From Polyodon spathula (taxonomy: Eukaryota; Chordata; Actinopteri; Acipenseriformes; Polyodontidae): 64,000 nucleotides of DNA. Below the pieces are notes generated by a model, which did no database searches, had not been told where the DNA came from, and worked only from the letters and a program-made list of their open reading frames with translations. The position numbers and the translations under genes are program-made. The stretch lies in the NCBI RefSeq assembly GCF_017654505.1, contig NC_054558.1:10620298-10684297 (forward strand), given 5' to 3'. Positions 41,963 to 53,515 of this stretch are shown here, in pieces (position 1 is the first letter of the stretch; the number at the start of each line of letters is the position of its first letter).

Positions 41963-43675
41963 TCTGCCAACTTTTACACTTAGTTTTTTGTTTTACTTCT
42001 AAAACTTGAGATTAAAACGTTTCCACTGCAGCACAGTAACATAGTGCTTTGGTAAATGTATATATACTTTTTCTTTTTTGAATTACTTTTTTTTCCTCAC
42101 AAATATACAAACATTAACAGTAAAAACAACACAAATAAAAAACAGCATGGTACAATTACGCTGTTACAATGATATCTTTACGGCATTCTGTAGCGCTGCA
42201 CTGCTCGCGCCGTATCAACTGTGCTGTGCGCGTAGTGTTAAAAAGAAAAACTAATCCAACAAAAATACTGACGCCTTCGCAAAGGACTCTTTCTCATGGC
42301 TCAGTTTTTCAAGTTTGCATTTTCTATTTATCTGTGATTTTTTTTTGTATTTCTAAGTCTTTAATTGCGCCACTGACCTCTTAATGAAAAGTTTCCAAAA
42401 AAGAATATGATAGCCATATCTTGCTCTTAAATAAGCACGCATTGCAGGATACTGCTGCGAGTTACTGGAATCGAAAGGTCAGAGTGTTTTTGTGTCCCTG
42501 AAACAGTCATCTCGGACTGCCGTTTCTGCCCTTCACCCAATCGGATTGATGAAAACCAAAGGCTCTGAACACAGGTTTCTGGTGCAAAACACAAGCCCTG
42601 AAACCAACAAATGACTCAACCTGCTGCCAGCTCCACTCTCTGCGGGTCGCAGTCTTACCAAGCGCTGTTTAGAAATCAAGCAGATGATATAGCTGCATGT
42701 CCGACTTATATAAAAATCTATCATAGTAATATTAAAAATATATATATTTAAAAAATACAGACAGCAAGACAGACTGCAATGATTCACAGAGTCAGTATGG
42801 TTTCCTATGGTTTCGTACTCTCAGTTTGTATCGCACCCTTTCACTGTTCGCCGTCTCTGCAAGCTCTGGAAATATTTTTTTAAGAGTAAAAAACAAACAA
42901 CTGCTGAGCGCTCAATGTGCATTTCCTGTGCATGTCGCGTTCTCTGAACCTCAGATAGATCTGGCACCGATAAAGCCCTGCAAATGTGTTTTTTTATAGA
43001 TTTTTTCATCTGTGGGAGTGCATTTATTTTTATAGACACTCTCACTGAAATAAAACAATAACATACATCCTTGTCAAACTTGTACATATTGCAAAACTAT
43101 GAGGACAAATATGTCCCTAGCAATGATATAGTGGCAGGGTTCGAAATGAACATCGGCCATGCAGCAATTGCTGTGGGCGCCCTTTTCAATTACCGCAATG
43201 CCCATCAAAATGTATGTCTATGCACGGCAGTTATGGCCACAGTGCCCTTTTTGCAATAGCAACTAGAGACGTTAAATTAGGAAGTGTTTGGATCCAAGCA
43301 ATAATATGATTGCGTGATTTTAGTGGTTAAGTCGCATAAGCAGGAAAAAAAAAAACTGAACAACAAGCAAACAACAAACACAACCCTTTCAAGCACACAG
43401 GTTTCTATCGCGTGCAATAATGCCAACTCAGAAAAGAGTCCTGAAAAAAAGCAGAAGGCCTTGCACACTCTGCAAATTTTTTTGCTTGCAAAACTTGATA
43501 TTTTTTTCAGGTCAGTAGTTTAGAAATGTTTAGATAACAAGCACTTGTAAATAACACTGGGTCCCTGTCTGTGTGAAATCATAATTAATATTATTATTCT
43601 TTAACTGATTTATTAATTGAAGCCTGCATTGTTTGTTATTTGTATTTTATCTTTTTATCTATGCAGCATTAATAG
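41963..43675. other. No gene recognised
   Basis: The short open frames here have no recognised domains. Confidence 0.45.
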
Positions 43676-43723
<48 letters not shown>

Positions 43724-43808
43724 TCATTCTTTCTTTCTTTCTTTCTTTCTTTCTTTCATTTGTCTGATAAAAGGGCAGTACAGACCGTCTGCTAGATAGA
43801 TAGATAGA
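43676..43808. repeat. CTTT microsatellite and short GATA run
   Basis: About 20 TTTC units at 43676-43758, with two ATTC interruptions, and three to four GATA units at 43793-43808. Confidence 0.95.
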
Positions 43809-44317
43809 TCTCAAACCTACAAAGTGAACACCTTGGCTCTTATTAAAGGCCTTGTCCTCTTGGTCCTAAACTGATTCCAAATTACAAGCACACCTCTGTC
43901 CCCAGAAATCCACGAGGAAATGGATTTGAACCCTATGCAGATGAAACCCGAATGAAATGCATGTTATTGTGTTTATGATTCTGCTTGTTATTCTACTGCT
44001 GATACAGCCGTAGTTTGTTATGTATCGTGTATGCTGCTGAACAACTGTATTTGATATATGACTGTGTATTGCTGTACTTAGATTAGGGTGCTTCTCTTAA
44101 TGACGTTGCCGTAGTTATACATGTGGAACAAGGGTTTTGTTACAGCCATACATCCGGCAATCTTCCAAGAGAAAGGGGTAATGCTAATGTTCAGTCTTTA
44201 CTGCTAATAGTAAATTCTGGTGCTGGTAATTCTAGAGAATAATAATGACATAATGACATAATAATGACATAATAATAATGAGTAAACAATACAATAGTTT
44301 AATGGTTGTGTTTGGAA

Positions 44318-44793
44318 ACAAAGATGATATTCATGCAGGTTAAATTAATAGGTATAAAGATGATATTCATGCAGGTTAAACTGATAGGTATAAAGATGAT
44401 ATTCATGCAGGTTAAATTAATAGGTATAAAGATGATATCCATGCAGGTTAAACTAATAGGTATAAAGATGATATCCATGCAGGTTAAACTGATAGGTATA
44501 AAGATGATATTCATGCAGGTTAAACTAATCTTATAAAGATGATATTCATGCAGGTTAAATTAATCTAATAAAGATGATATTCATGCAGGTTAAACTAATA
44601 GGTATAAAGATGATATCCATGCAGGTTCAACTAATAGGTATAAAGATGATATCCATGCAGGTTAAACTAATAGGTATAAAGATGATATCCATGCAGGTTA
44701 AACTAATAGGTATAAAGATGATATTCATGCAGGTTAAACTGATAGGTATAAAGATGATATTCATGCAGGTTAAACTAATACGTATAAAGGAGA
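44318..44793. repeat. Minisatellite, 36-bp unit, 13 copies
   Basis: The core GATGATATTCATGCAGGTTA recurs 13 times at 36 bp, with shorter units near 44530-44575. The 12-residue periodic open frames on both strands are artefacts. A short ATGACATAAT-type repeat precedes it at 44237-44282. Confidence 0.95.
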
Positions 44794-45342
44794 AGAAACA
44801 TGTTTGAGGTAGAATATATGAATGTTTATTATAATGAACCCCCCCTGGGACCTGGAGAATGTTTGTTCACTATAATAAGGTTTGGCAAGTTGCTGTATCA
44901 GAATGATGATGAAATTGAATTGAACATCTTTATACAGTACACATCAGTTCTTTCAAGACAACATCACACTGATCAACATTTAAACTGTATATTTGAAAGA
45001 AAACACTTAAGAAATGAGAAGTAAAAAGTACACTTACATGCTGAATACAGTAATTACGAGCCCTTTCTCTTGAAAAAGTAGATTGCTTCATATTTTTCAT
45101 GCTTTTCTCAATGCATGCTGTTTCAGTCTTGTTACCTCCTCACGTCTGTTGCCATGGTTGCAGTTTGTGTGAAGATGGCAACGGTTGCATACGTCACACA
45201 TGATTTGCACTACAATAGGTTATCTATGAATCAGCCTTATCTTCGAATTAGCCAACCAAGGTCTTTGTTTTCATTGAGAGAATAACACATTCACACTGGA
45301 GAAAGTTCAGTGTCAGTGTGACAGAGATTGAATGATTCTTGG
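44794..45342. other. No gene recognised
   Basis: Nothing recognised. Confidence 0.5.
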
Positions 45343-46610
45343 TGTTAGATCTCCCCCCGACCTGTGAGGGTGCTGTGAAAAGAGAACAGAGTACCTTGGA
45401 CTAGTTGGCCCGACAATTCATTCCCAGGGTTTGGCGGAAGTCAGCCATCTAGAAAGGGGGAGGAGCTACGGTACACTAATCCATTGACCCGGAAGGTTAA
45501 CGGTGAGGCATCCGCGGATTGGAGAAGTGGATGTGCAAGTTAATTAAGGGGTCATGGTTGATGGTATAAAAAGGGAAAGTAGTGAAGTGATCTGTTCCTT
45601 GTAATGGTTATGCTATTGACCGAAAGGACCTGAGTGAGAAACTAACTGTGAGTGTTTTTATGTTTGTTTTGTCTGTCTGTCTAAAGTTTAATGTTTGTCT
45701 TGTTTGCTAGACTAGACAGCTAACATGATCTGGAACGCTCGCCCATGGTGAGCACAAAATCCACAACAAAAGCACGATCTGTTTGTCACGTACTGTACAA
45801 TGCACTAGTAAGACCTCATCTTGAATATTGTGTGCAGATCTGGTCACCTCGCTATAAAAAAGATATTGCTGCTCTAGAAAGAGTGCAAAGAAGAGAGACC
45901 AGAATTATTCCGGGCTTAAAAGGCATGTCATATGCAGACAGGCTAAAAGAATTGAATCTGTTCAGTCTTGAACAAAAAAGACTACGTGGAAACCTAATTC
46001 AAGCATTCAGAATTCTAAAAGGTATTGACAGTGTCGACCCAAGGGACTTTTTCAGCCTGAAAAAAGAGACAAGGACCAGGGGTCACAAATGGAGATTAGA
46101 CAAAGGGGCATTCAGAACAGAAAATAGGAGACACTTTTTTACACAGAGAATTGTGAGGGTCTGGAATCAACTCCCCAGTAATGTTGTTGAAGCTGACACC
46201 CTTCAAGAATCCTTCAAGAAGCTGCTTGATGAGATTCTGGGATCAATAAGCCACTAACAACCAAATGAGCAAGATGGGCCAAATGGCCTCCTCTCGTTTG
46301 TAAACTTTCTTATGTTCTTATGTTCTTATGTTCTAATAGTACTTTCACTGCCCACAGTGCAGCACTTAGTGGGAGAGGTGACCGTGTTTGTTTGTGGTGT
46401 TCTGGACTGTATTATTATTTACGAGACTGCAACCCTTCATATCCCTGTACCATACACATTGCTGTGTATTGCCAGTCCTATTTGTTTTCTGTTTGGTACA
46501 TTCAGACCCCTGGAATAAAATAAACAGAACTTATTTTCACCCCTACTTTGTTGTCTCTTCGCTGTTGGATTACCACACTCCACCGGCAAGTACCACTTAC
46601 CACTTTGTCA
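45343..46610 (+). mobile_element. LTR-like sequence split by a CR1 fragment
   Basis: The left part, 45343-45790, starts TGTTAGATCTCCCC and has a TATA box (GGTATAAAAAGG, near 45561-45572). The right part, 46336-46610, has AATAAAATAAA near 46515 and ends TTTGTCACA. Together they are about 720 bp in promoter-polyA order, consistent with one LTR. GTACT occurs at both CR1 junctions, as a short target duplication would. I find no duplication around the whole LTR, so its ends are uncertain. Confidence 0.5.
45790..46335 (+). mobile_element. CR1 LINE 3' fragment with RT C-terminus pseudogene
   Basis: The open frame 45745-46257 fuses about 16 codons of LTR-like sequence to the CR1 RT tail (NALVRPHLEYCVQIWSPRYKKD through LLDEILGSISH). 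It ends in three to four copies of the TTCTTATG octamer at 46308-46335. It is well preserved, with only a few differences from the copies at 14-24 kb. The ATG lies in foreign sequence, so the frame is a chance fusion. Confidence 0.92.
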
Positions 46611-46748
46611 CAGTCAGTCACTACCAAGATCATTTTGTCCGGGTAGATTTTGTAAAAGTGATCATTCTAATAGGGCTAATTTCCATTGAAAAAAATGGTT
46701 CTTGCTGCTTGGATCATTAAAAAAGGGGTTTGTTTTAAGAAGGGTTTG

Positions 46749-47855
46749 TCATAGTGAACTTAGACTGTACTTGTTACCATTATGGAGCAGCACGGCTTTG
46801 AGGCTCCTGGATGAGCTGTCAATGAAGAGGCGCCACTCATTCTGGTTACAGGCGATTTCGATTGCCTCGAACAGACTGGTCACATTGTGGCAGAAGCAGA
46901 GCCCATCTTGACAGGTGAAGAAGCTGGAAAAAGGTTGGTGACGCTTCCTCTGATCTGCGACTTGCACACTTTCATCCAACAAGTTCCACTGCTTTAGCCT
47001 AAACATCAAAAGCTCGGCATTGGACTTGGTGAGACCAAGATTTCTAATCAAGTCGTTGAGGTCTTTTTGGTTGGGGTAGTATGGGTTTCTCTCCTCAGCT
47101 CCATCTCTGAAATTGTCATCTGGATCTACAACTTCTTCCTCGCTCTCTGACTTGCTGCTCTCTTCTAAAGACGGCTGCTCTATCTCCGGAGGAGACAACA
47201 AATTTTAACAAATTTTATAACATAAAATTCCGAGCAACAATCCATCTTACCTTCCAGAGTTTCCGGGGCGATGGATGAAGGAAGGTCCGGATAAGTGATA
47301 GCAGGTGCATTCTTGCCAGTCTGACGTTTGGAAGGGTCCACCATGCAGAAGTAACAGTTGCTTGAGTTGTCAGTGGGTTCCCGTCAAATTCTTGGGATAG
47401 CGAACTTCATGGCTCTCTTTTCCCCTCTGTACCATCCTACAAAAATACATTTATTTCACCCATGACTAATGTGTAAGAGATTCTCGCAACATTTTTCATA
47501 TATGATATATTTTTTCAATAACAATGAAAATTGTAAAACATTTTAAAATTAAAAACTTTTACAATTTTAAAAATTTTAACAAATTTTATAACATAAAATT
47601 CCGAGCAACAATCCATCTTACCTTCCAGAGTTTTTTTGCAGTGCTTGCAGGTGAAATGAGGTGCCCAGGGTTTGTCTTGATCCCGACAGGCATGCCGAAA
47701 TATGCCTTGTAGGCCTCACACATCTTAGCAGATGCTTCCACGGAGTACTTTTTCGCTCTTGTCTTGATAAATTGGCTGCAGACATAGCAAAATGCGTCTG
47801 CCGGATGCTTGCAGCCTCTTGATGCCATCTCAGAAAAATGCAGATATGTATCCAT
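46749..47855 (-). pseudogene. Broken multi-exon gene of a repeated, unnamed family
   Basis: Exon 1 (47855-47622) begins MDTYLHFSEMASRGCKHPAD, has Cys pairs (CKHPADAFCYVC) and a conserved KMCEAYKAYFGMPVG stretch, then loses frame by one base before a GT-AG donor. Exon 2 (47436-47251) has YRGEKRAMKFAIPRI, a stop where the family seems to have Trp, then CYFCMVDPSKRQTGKN and ITYPDLPSS. Exon 3 (to 46749) is acidic (SKSESEEEVVDPD), then NPYYPNQKDLNDLIRNLGLTK, QWNLLDESV and NEWRLFIDSSSRSLKAVLLHNGNKY, where it is truncated. From memory, very similar multi-copy predicted proteins occur in fish and invertebrate genomes. I know no assigned function. The exon-intron form means this is a DNA-level copy, not a retrocopy. 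It lies beneath a heat-shock-type promoter. Confidence 0.7.
47200..47633. repeat. Two identical 63-bp direct repeats carrying a splice donor
   Basis: Positions 47200-47262 and 47571-47633 are identical. Each includes the end of an exon (minus-strand CTCTGGAAG), the GTAAG donor (47246-47250 and 47617-47621) and the start of an intron. The end of exon 2 appears to have been overwritten by the end of exon 1. Confidence 0.93.
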
Positions 47856-47878
47856 TTAGGCAGCTGGAACTAAACTGA

Positions 47879-47997
47879 ACTGATGGGCTTAAGGCCCCTG
47901 TATTTATACTACTATTTATATTACTGGAAAGTTCTAGAAAGTTCTAGAAGTTACTCCAAGTTTAGTCAGCACTGAATCTATCTGGAATGTTCTGGAA
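47879..47997 (-). promoter_or_regulatory. Heat-shock-type promoter: TATA box and two HSE clusters
   Basis: Positions 47927-47949 hold five perfectly alternating pentamers (GAA-TTC-GAA-TTC-GAA, each separated by two bases). Positions 47985-47997 hold three more. TATAAATA occurs twice on the minus strand (47901-47908 and 47913-47920), about 46-60 bp before the ATG at 47855. The arrangement of heat-shock element, TATA and short leader is that of classic heat-shock promoters. Confidence 0.75.
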
Positions 47998-48749
47998 AAT
48001 AATTAATTTTCAAAATATCACTGTCCTGGTCACAAAAGCAAAGTTTGTGGGGAATAATAGCCATTTTCTATACTTTTGAGGCATAAGCAATTAAGAAATA
48101 ACACTTACTACCCAGGAACCAAAAAAAATAAAAATAATTTGTTACACGGTGTAATTTAATGTGCATGATAATGTCCATGACTACCTGTGACCCCCGTGAT
48201 ATCAGAAGCCCCAGCAGTGCAGACGTATCTTTTGGTCAGTAGCTTATTGTGAAGGTGGAGGAGGCTAACATTGACCGAAAATGAGTGATCAGACACAGCC
48301 TCAGCAGCGGACAGGCAGAGGCAACGTAAAATGAAACTGCACTGCTTACCATTTAATTTTAACATGTCCTTGTCTGAGATAAAAGAAAAAGAAAGAAAAA
48401 AGCCCTTTTCCCTTCTCCTTTAATGCATACAGCCCGCCCATTAGTTTCTAAAATTGTATTGTACTGTATCGTTCTGGACTTCTTCTTTAAAACAACCCAC
48501 CTCTTTAATATACACTCGTATTCAACATGTGCAGTCTGCATTGTATGAGTGACATTCCCATTAAGCAAATCACAGCTCACAGTGGTAGTAAAACAGCCAA
48601 TCAAATAGCACACATGATCCGTTTCTTCATGCACAGTGTAACAGCACAGAACTCATTATTTTGATTAGGCTAGCAATGCGAAGGCTTGCTTAAAATATTT
48701 ATTTTACTTTATATAAAATTGAAAACCAGTAGCCAAAAAGTAGTTGGAG
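47998..48749. other. No gene recognised
   Basis: Nothing recognised. The open frame 48359-48634 (-) has no known domain. Confidence 0.45.
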
Positions 48750-48990
48750 ATGTCACAGAAGCGAAAGGCAGAGGCGGAACACAGAAGATTCCAAAATCTT
48801 TAGCCAGATGATTATTTTTTCACTGAATAATTTTGGCAATACGCCTGATTTGCAGTGCAACAGTTGTAGCTATGAAAGATAGATTATAACCTACAATGTC
48901 ACTATGATATACAGCACAAAGCAACGTATTCTGAGTTTAGTGGAAATTAAACTTTAACTTCAAGAAGCCATGGAAAGGGCAAAATTACCT
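48750..48990 (+). pseudogene. BED-finger hAT transposase N-terminal remnant
   Basis: The translation, with stops, reads MSQKRKAEAEHRRFQNL, then PDDYFFTE. After a frame change it reads DYNLQCHYDIQHKATYSEF. That order (basic start, DYFF, then Y-N-L-x-x-H-Y-x-x-x-H) matches the N-terminus of GTF2IRD2/ZBED-type hAT transposases. Nothing of the catalytic domain is seen. Confidence 0.55.
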
Positions 48991-49210
48991 TGGAAGAAAC
49001 AAACTAGTATTACAACAGATGGTACACCATATGTGGAACAAGAGTGGACTGGCTGACAGTGCTGGAAAAAATGAAATAAACAATTGTGGAAGAGCCAATT
49101 TTCTTACTCTGCATTCTGCATCAACAGGCATTATGTGTTGGAGAATTATAACATGTAATGAGCATTGTTAAAGCCTCTTGATTTTTGCAAATACGACAAA
49201 ATGTAACATA

Positions 49211-50812
49211 CAGTGGCTTGCGAAAGTATTGACCCCCCTTGGCATTTTTCCTATTTTGTTGCCTTACAACCTGGAATTAAAATGGATTTTTGGGGGGTTT
49301 GTATTACACAACATGCCTACCACTTTGAAGATGCAAAGTATTTTGTATTGTGAAACAAACAAGAAATAAGACAAAAAAACAGAAAACTTGAGCATGCATA
49401 AGTATTCACCCCCCCAAAGTCAATACTTTGTAGAGCCACCTTTTGCAGCAATTACAGCTGCAAGTCTCTTGGGGTATGTATCTATAAGCTTGGCACATCT
49501 AGCCACTGGGATTTTTGCCCATTCTTCAAGGCAAAACTGCTCCAGCTCCTTCAAGTTGAATAGGTTCCGCTGGTGAACAGCAATCTTTAAGTCATACCAC
49601 AGATTCTCAATTGGATTGAGGTCTGGGCTTTGACTAGGCCATTCCAAGACATTTGAATGTTTCCCCTTAAACCACTCGAGTGTTGCTTTAGCATTATGAT
49701 TAGGGTCATTGTCCTGCTGGAAGGTGAACCTCCGTCCCAGTCTCAAATCCCTGTATTTAGCGCCATCCACCATTCCTTCAATTCTGACCAGTTTCCCAGT
49801 CGCTGCCGATGAAAAACATCCCCACAGCATGATGCTGCCACCACCATGCTTCACTGTGGGGATGGTGTTCTCGGGGTGATGAGAGGTGTTGGGTTTGCAC
49901 CAGACATAGCGTTTTCCTTGATGGCCAAAAAGCTCAATTTTAGTCTCATCTGACCAGAGTACCTTCTTCCATATGTTTGGAGAGTCTCCCACATGCCTTT
50001 TGGTGAACACCAAACGTGTTTGCTTATTTTTTTCTTTAAGCAATGGCTTTTTTCTGGCCACTCTTCCGTAAAGCCCAGCTCTGTGGAGTGTACGGCTTAA
50101 AGTGGTCCTATGGACAGATACTCCAATCTCCGCTGTGGAGCTTTGCAGCTCCTTCAGGGTTATCTTTGGTCTCTTTATTGCCTCTCTGATTAATGCCTTC
50201 CTTGCCTGGTCTGTGAGTTTTGGTGGGTGGACCTCTCTTGCCAGGTTTGTTGTGGTGCCATATTCTTTCCATTTTTTAATAATGGCTTTAATGGTGCTCC
50301 GTGGGATGTTCAAAGTTTCTGATATTTTTTTATAACCCAACCGATCTGTACTTCTCCACAACTTTGTCCCTGACCTGTTTGGAGAGCTCCTTGGCCTTCA
50401 TGGTGCCGCTTGCTTGGTGGTGCCCCTTGTTTAGTGGTGTTGCAGACTCTGGGGCCTTTCAGAACAGGTGTATATATACTGAGATCATGTGACAGATCAT
50501 GTGACACTTAGATTGCACACAGGTGGACTTTATTTAACTAATTATGTGACTTCTGAATGTATGGTTGCACCAGATCTTATTTAGAGTCTTAATAGCAAAG
50601 GGGGTGAATACATATGCACACACCACTTTTCCATTATTTATTTTTAAAAATGTATTTAAACAAGTTATTTTTTTCATTTCACTTCACCAATTTGGACTAT
50701 TTTGTGTATGTCCATTACATGAAATCCAAATAAAAATCCATTTTAATTCCAGGTTGTAAGGCAACAAAATAGGAAAAATGCCAAGGGGGGTCAATACTTT
50801 CGCAAGCCACTG
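49211..50812 (-). mobile_element. Tc1-like transposon, nearly complete
   Basis: It is flanked by TA (49209-49210 and 50813-50814). The ends CAGTGGCTTGCGAAAGTATT and mirror are inverted to each other over 80 bp or more. A second, inner motif (AAGTATTCACCCCC near 49400 and GGGGGTGAATAC near 50599) gives the IR/DR layout of the Sleeping Beauty group. Confidence 0.93.
49420..50401 (-). pseudogene. Tc1-like transposase, near complete with two lesions
   Basis: The true start is probably ATG at 50401 (MKAKELSKQVRDKVVEKYRS). A one- or two-base loss near 50340 shifts the frame, after which 313 residues are open to 49420. Domains are paired-like helix-turn-helix (GYKKISETLNIPRSTI), [28 protein letters not shown] (first Asp), QQDNDPNHNAKATLEW (second Asp) and PDLNPIENLW (Glu; DD34E class). 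About ten residues are missing in frame between AKYRD and LRLGRRF, in the catalytic core. The pseudogene is inactive but recent-looking. Confidence 0.92.
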
Positions 50813-50845
50813 TATACAACGAAATAAAATGTAATACAGATAACA

Positions 50846-50962
50846 CGAAAAATCATTATAAAACAAACATAGAATGACATTTTTAAGCTGGGAGGTTTAT
50901 ACAGAAAATACTTCAAATAAATACTTGCAATCGTAGTTGTCAAGGCTCAGCCGTTACCATAT
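50846..50962. repeat. Dispersed repeat (copy 1 of 2)
   Basis: This matches 61672-61785 over about 115 bp in the same orientation. Shared text includes AACATAGAATGACATTTT, GGGAGGT and CTCAGCCGTTAC. The family is unknown. Confidence 0.8.
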
Positions 50963-50971
50963 CAATCAATC

Positions 50972-51010
<39 letters not shown>
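50962..51010. repeat. AATC microsatellite
   Basis: About ten AATC units at the 3' end (minus orientation) of the following LINE fragment. Confidence 0.93.
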
Positions 51011-51420
51011 TTTTATTTTATATAGAGCCTTTCACAGTGGACCACCATCACAAAGCGCTTTACAAGATGCAATAACAACAAGAAAATCCATAATACTTTA
51101 GATACAGAGAAATTCATAATATATAACTCACAGTAAAAAAATAAAACACAATGCATAATACATTAAATGCAGTGGAAAGTGCATAATACATGACATTAGC
51201 ATAATACATGAAATAGTAGCAGCAACACAACAGCTAACAGCAGATATCAGGCTTGAAGACCATGGAAAACAAAAGAGAACAAGTGGGTCTTGAGATTTGA
51301 TTTAAAAAGGTGGGAGCATCATGCACCAAGGCTGGAAGAGAGTTCCAAAGAGTCAGAGCCATAAAACTAAACGAGCGTTCTCCAAGTGTGTGAGAAAAGA
51401 AGCACCATGTGTCCAGACAG
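51011..51420 (-). mobile_element. L2-like LINE 3' fragment
   Basis: The minus strand reads LWNSLPALVHDAPTFLNQ (around 51290-51350), the characteristic C-terminal tail of L2-like reverse transcriptases. The 3' end has AAAGGCTCTATATAAAATAA followed by a GATT tail. No open frame is preserved. Confidence 0.65.
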
Positions 51421-51633
51421 GACTCACAAATAGGTACATTTCACAGTGTCACTGTTTCTGTTTACTACATCGCATTTGCACTGTTTGCCAGTATCATTCT
51501 CTTCAGTGCTGTAAAAAAAAAAATACTGTTTGAGATTTCCATTGAAACTAAAATACAATACTCTTCTATTTCCTCCATTATAGTATATTTGTGATGCTGT
51601 TTTTTTGTTTTTTTTTGTCAGTTCTAGGAAAGC

Positions 51634-51639
<6 letters not shown>

Positions 51640-51725
<86 letters not shown>

Positions 51726-51742
51726 CGTGTGTGTGTGTGTGT
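51640..51742. repeat. Compound CT/TA/TG microsatellite
   Basis: About 26 CT, then about 9 TA, then about 15 TG units with one CG interruption. Confidence 0.97.
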
Positions 51743-51874
51743 TTATTTCGATCAGTGAATCTAACAAACATATATGCTGAATTGATTCACTAAACTGAAT
51801 GAATCAAACAAATCGAGTCAGTAAAAAGAATCAAACTGCACATCACTTTTTTCAGGCTAGAAAAGAGGTTTAAA

Positions 51875-52205
51875 TAGCATGCTTCCATACGCACTAATAA
51901 TTGATCACTTTAATGCGTGCACTAAAATGAACGCCCTTAAGTAAATACCATGTGAATACAGCTCTTCTCATTATTCTGAGCTGGATGCTCATTTAAACAC
52001 ACCAGCATGCATTACAATAAGAATCACATGCTCATCTGATTACCATAGTGTGGAACGCTGCATTTAGAGCACCCCATAATATGCCAAGTATCGCATGCGA
52101 TAATGAATACAATTGCAATAGTAAATATGGAAATCATTAACATGCTGCACACTAATTGCAATTATCATGCACAGTAAAGTTTAACGTCCTTTCGTAAACG
52201 AGGAC
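51875..52205 (+). repeat. Unclassified dispersed repeat (copy 2)
   Basis: Counterpart of 33465-33805 in the same orientation. It shares the order of blocks and the CTTTCGTAAACGAGG end. Confidence 0.75.
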
Positions 52206-52274
52206 CAATGTATTCTAAATGTTTAAATCATTGTGCTGAAATAACACTAATGTGTTTTGGATAGGCTATTACAT

Positions 52275-52395
52275 TCTACAAAATATATAAATCTGTACAG
52301 TATGCCTATACAGTGTACAGTACAGTTCAGTTAAATATATAAAAATAAAAATCTGTACAGTATGCCTATACAGTGTGCAGTACTGTTAAGTGCAG
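52275..52395. repeat. Two-copy tandem duplication, about 64 bp
   Basis: CTGTACAGTATGCCTATACAG occurs twice with similar flanks. The unit is itself partly palindromic. Confidence 0.85.
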
Positions 52396-52439
52396 ACATC
52401 AATCATTGCATGTCATAGAATCTTCTAATGTTGAATTCA

Positions 52440-53262
52440 GATTAAACAGAGGTTATGCTAGTGGGCTCACAGAACAAACTAAAAGCAAATGTGGGATTAC
52501 ATGAGTATGACCTTTGCAGTCTCTCATCACAACTTAAACTAGAAATTAAGAGTTTGGGGTCATCTTTGATCCTGATCTATCATTTGAGACTCATATTAGG
52601 GAAGATACTAAAGTATCTTTTTCCATTTGAGAAATATAGCCAAACTCCGTATCTGATGCCGAGAGACTAATGCATGCCTTTGTTTCATCTAGAATTGATT
52701 ATTGTAATGCACTTTTTTCTGGTGTCCTAAAACATGTAGTATCCCGCTTGCAGCTTGTTCAGAATACCGCTGCTAGAATTCTGACTAAAACCAGGAAAAG
52801 TGAACATATTACCCACACTCTGGCATCTTTACACAAGCTCCCTGTGTGGTATAGAACTGATTTTAAGAAATCTCACTCTGAGATCACAGGATGCGGGGCT
52901 GCTGGTTATTCCTGGGATCAACAAATGCAACACAGGAGGTAGCTCTTTTTCTTGTAGATCTCCTAAATTATGGAATGCTCTGCCTTTGTTTGTCAGGAAA
53001 GCTGGGACCGTTACAGTTTTCAAGACAAGACTAAAAACGTACTTTTATAAAATGGCTTTCTTATCTTAGTGGCTTTTAATGTAACTTTAAAATTGTTGCC
53101 TTTGTATTATTATGTGTATACTGTTGTATGTGTGACATGCTATACAAATGTATTGTGGTTTGTTCTTTTTTTTCTGCTCTATACTGTACAGTGCTTCGCG
53201 ATACTTTTTATAAAAAGTGCTATATAAATGCAATAAATAAAAAAATAAAAAAATAAACATGA
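52440..53262 (+). mobile_element. L2-like LINE 3' fragment with RT C-terminus pseudogene
   Basis: Frames read MLVGSQNKLKANV, then FDPDLSFETHI (after a frame change). From 52670 they read MHAFVSSRIDYCNALFSGV, RLQLVQNTAARILTKTRK and HITHTLASLHKLPV, then KLWNALPLFVRKAGTVTVFK. All are hallmarks of L2-like RT tails. The 3' end has GTGCTATATAAATGCAATAA and an A-rich tail. There is an internal deletion between the LPV region and the LRSQDAG region. Confidence 0.87.
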
Positions 53263-53425
53263 TATAATCACTGCACAGCACTATGTGCATGGTGAATATT
53301 AACAGTCAAACACAGAGCTGTACAGTTTAGTTAATTTATTTATTTTTTGTATGAAATACAAATAATAATTATGAAATACAATTTCTATGCAGTCACAGGG
53401 CCAGTAGCTATTATATATTCAATAG

Positions 53426-53431
53426 CAGCAG

Positions 53432-53512
<81 letters not shown>
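53426..53512. repeat. TA microsatellite, about 85 bp
   Basis: About 43 TA units. Confidence 0.98.

Positions 53513-53515
<3 letters not shown>

Noticed and set aside
43125..43260. GGGTTCGAA-containing segment as a possible tRNA or tRNA-derived SINE
   Set aside because: No A box at the right distance and no cloverleaf could be drawn.
51605..51793. Frame with Ser-Leu and Tyr-Ile repeats
   Set aside because: It is a translation of the CT/TA microsatellite.
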